Shown: positions 5,342-5,988 of the stretch, in pieces
How positions within the stretch are numbered: position 1 is the first letter of the stretch
Layout of the letters: each line of letters starts with the position of its first letter
Source: Clostridiaceae bacterium
GTDB taxonomy: Bacteria; Bacillota; Clostridia; Saccharofermentanales; UBA5734
Length of the DNA stretch: 5,988 nt
Assembly (NCBI GenBank): GCA_012729935.1
Contig: JAAYBY010000217.1
Coordinates: 1 to 5,988, forward strand
Direction: 5' to 3'
The notes under the pieces: model-generated
Databases searched by the model: none
What the model saw: the letters and a program-made list of their open reading frames with translations, nothing else
What the model was told of the DNA's origin: nothing
Program-made: the position numbers and the translations under genes

Positions 5342-5988
5342 ATGGGGCAAACGTGGCCGCTTGGCAATCAGAATCTTAAAATAGGCATCATGGGTATGAC
5401 AGAAGGAAACGGACATCCTTACTCATGGAGTGCCATTTACAACCACTACAACCAGTCTTATATGGATCAGTGTCCGTATCCTGGCATTGCCACTTATCTG
5501 AATAAACAACCCCGGGAGACCTTTGGTATTGAGGGCGCGCGGATCACGCATATTTTCTGTAACGATCGAAAAGACGCAGAGGATGTTGCACGCTGTTCAT
5601 TGATACCAACTGTTGTTGACAAGCCGGAGGAGATGATCGGTGAAGTCGATGCGGTCATCTGCGCGACAGACATTGGCTCTGAGCACGTCGATCGCTGCAG
5701 GCCTTTTATGGAAGCCGGCATACCCATGTTTATTGACAAGCCGATGGTCGACAACGAAGCTGATCTGCGCACGTTTGTCCGCTGGCATGATGAGGGCCGA
5801 CACTTCTTATCTTCTTCCTCCAACCGGTACATCAAATCCATGGAGCCATATCATCAGAATCATTATGAACTGGGAAAGTTGATGTATATCTGTCAGCCGA
5901 TGACGAAAAAGTGGGAGACATACGGTATTCATGCATTGGAATGTATGTATCCGCTGCTCGGTGAGGGGTTTGAGTCAGTACAAAATAC
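5342..5988 (+). CDS. Gfo/Idh/MocA-family NAD(P)-dependent oxidoreductase, 3' end cut by window
   Basis: An open frame of 215 codons runs from ATG 5342 to the right edge without a stop. The ribosome binding site AAGAGGTGAT (5326-5335) is strong and well placed. IGIMGMTEGNGH (14-25) is the dinucleotide-binding loop region, in a loose variant of GxGxxG. VDAVICATDIGSEHVD (102-117) is the usual fourth strand and following helix. IPMFIDKP (127-134) is the family EKP motif with Asp for Glu and the catalytic Lys133. GIHALECMYPLLG (195-207) is the start of the C-terminal domain, with the conserved His197. The Asp often found four residues before that His is Thr193 here. A stretch of about 40 residues between the first strand and RITHIFCND (67-75) is longer than in many members. 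The family oxidises or reduces sugars, polyols and related compounds using NAD(P). Roughly the last 100-170 residues should lie beyond the edge. It is divergent from the importer operon, and a shared substrate is inferred only. Confidence 0.93.
   Translation, partial: MGQTWPLGNQNLKIGIMGMTEGNGHPYSWSAIYNHYNQSYMDQCPYPGIATYLNKQPRETFGIEGARITHIFCNDRKDAEDVARCSLIPTVVDKPEEMIGEVDAVICATDIGSEHVDRCRPFMEAGIPMFIDKPMVDNEADLRTFVRWHDEGRHFLSSSSNRYIKSMEPYHQNHYELGKLMYICQPMTKKWETYGIHALECMYPLLGEGFESVQN

Noticed and set aside
5494..5841. Minus-strand open frame of 115 codons
   Set aside because: It is antisense to the Gfo/Idh/MocA gene, whose motifs and start signal are clear.

Overview
The window looks like an ordinary chromosomal sugar-acid or peptide-type uptake and catabolism locus. 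The likely host is a bacterium of the Bacillota. This is inferred from strong GGAGG-type ribosome binding sites, a TGn-extended -10 promoter, moderate G+C judged by eye, and GTG/TTG starts. No rRNA, tRNA, mobile element, CRISPR array or phage-like sequence is visible, and I cannot name the genus.

Layout. Positions 5048 down to 1 hold a leftward run of genes on the minus strand. In order of transcription these are a DppB/OppB-type permease (5048-4068), a DppC/OppC-type permease (4066-3179), two oligopeptide-family ATPases (3165-2155 and 2158-1109), a rho-independent terminator-like hairpin (1085-1047), a dihydrodipicolinate synthase/N-acetylneuraminate lyase (DapA/NanA) superfamily protein (1022-90), and the first codons of a further gene running off the left edge (41-1). 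The four transporter genes are packed with a 1-base gap, a 13-base gap and an ATGA overlap, so they should be cotranscribed and translationally coupled. Together they encode the membrane and motor parts of one ABC importer of the peptide/opine/nickel class. No extracytoplasmic solute-binding protein is present in the window.

On the right, a Gfo/Idh/MocA-family oxidoreductase gene (from 5342) reads rightward and is cut by the window edge. It is divergent from the importer genes across a roughly 280-base intergenic region. That region holds a good rightward promoter, a plausible leftward promoter, a perfect 10-base palindrome touching the rightward -35, and a 9-bp hairpin starting at the predicted rightward transcription start.

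How the genes may work together (inference). The importer brings in a small solute, the NAD(P)-dependent oxidoreductase oxidises a sugar or polyol-like group, and the Schiff-base lyase/aldolase cleaves or condenses a 2-oxo acid. The substrate cannot be read from the sequence. Points worth a second look are the terminator inside the operon immediately before the lyase gene, the atypical active-site motifs of the lyase, and the paired regulatory structures between the divergent genes. I see no strong evidence for a wholly new kind of system.
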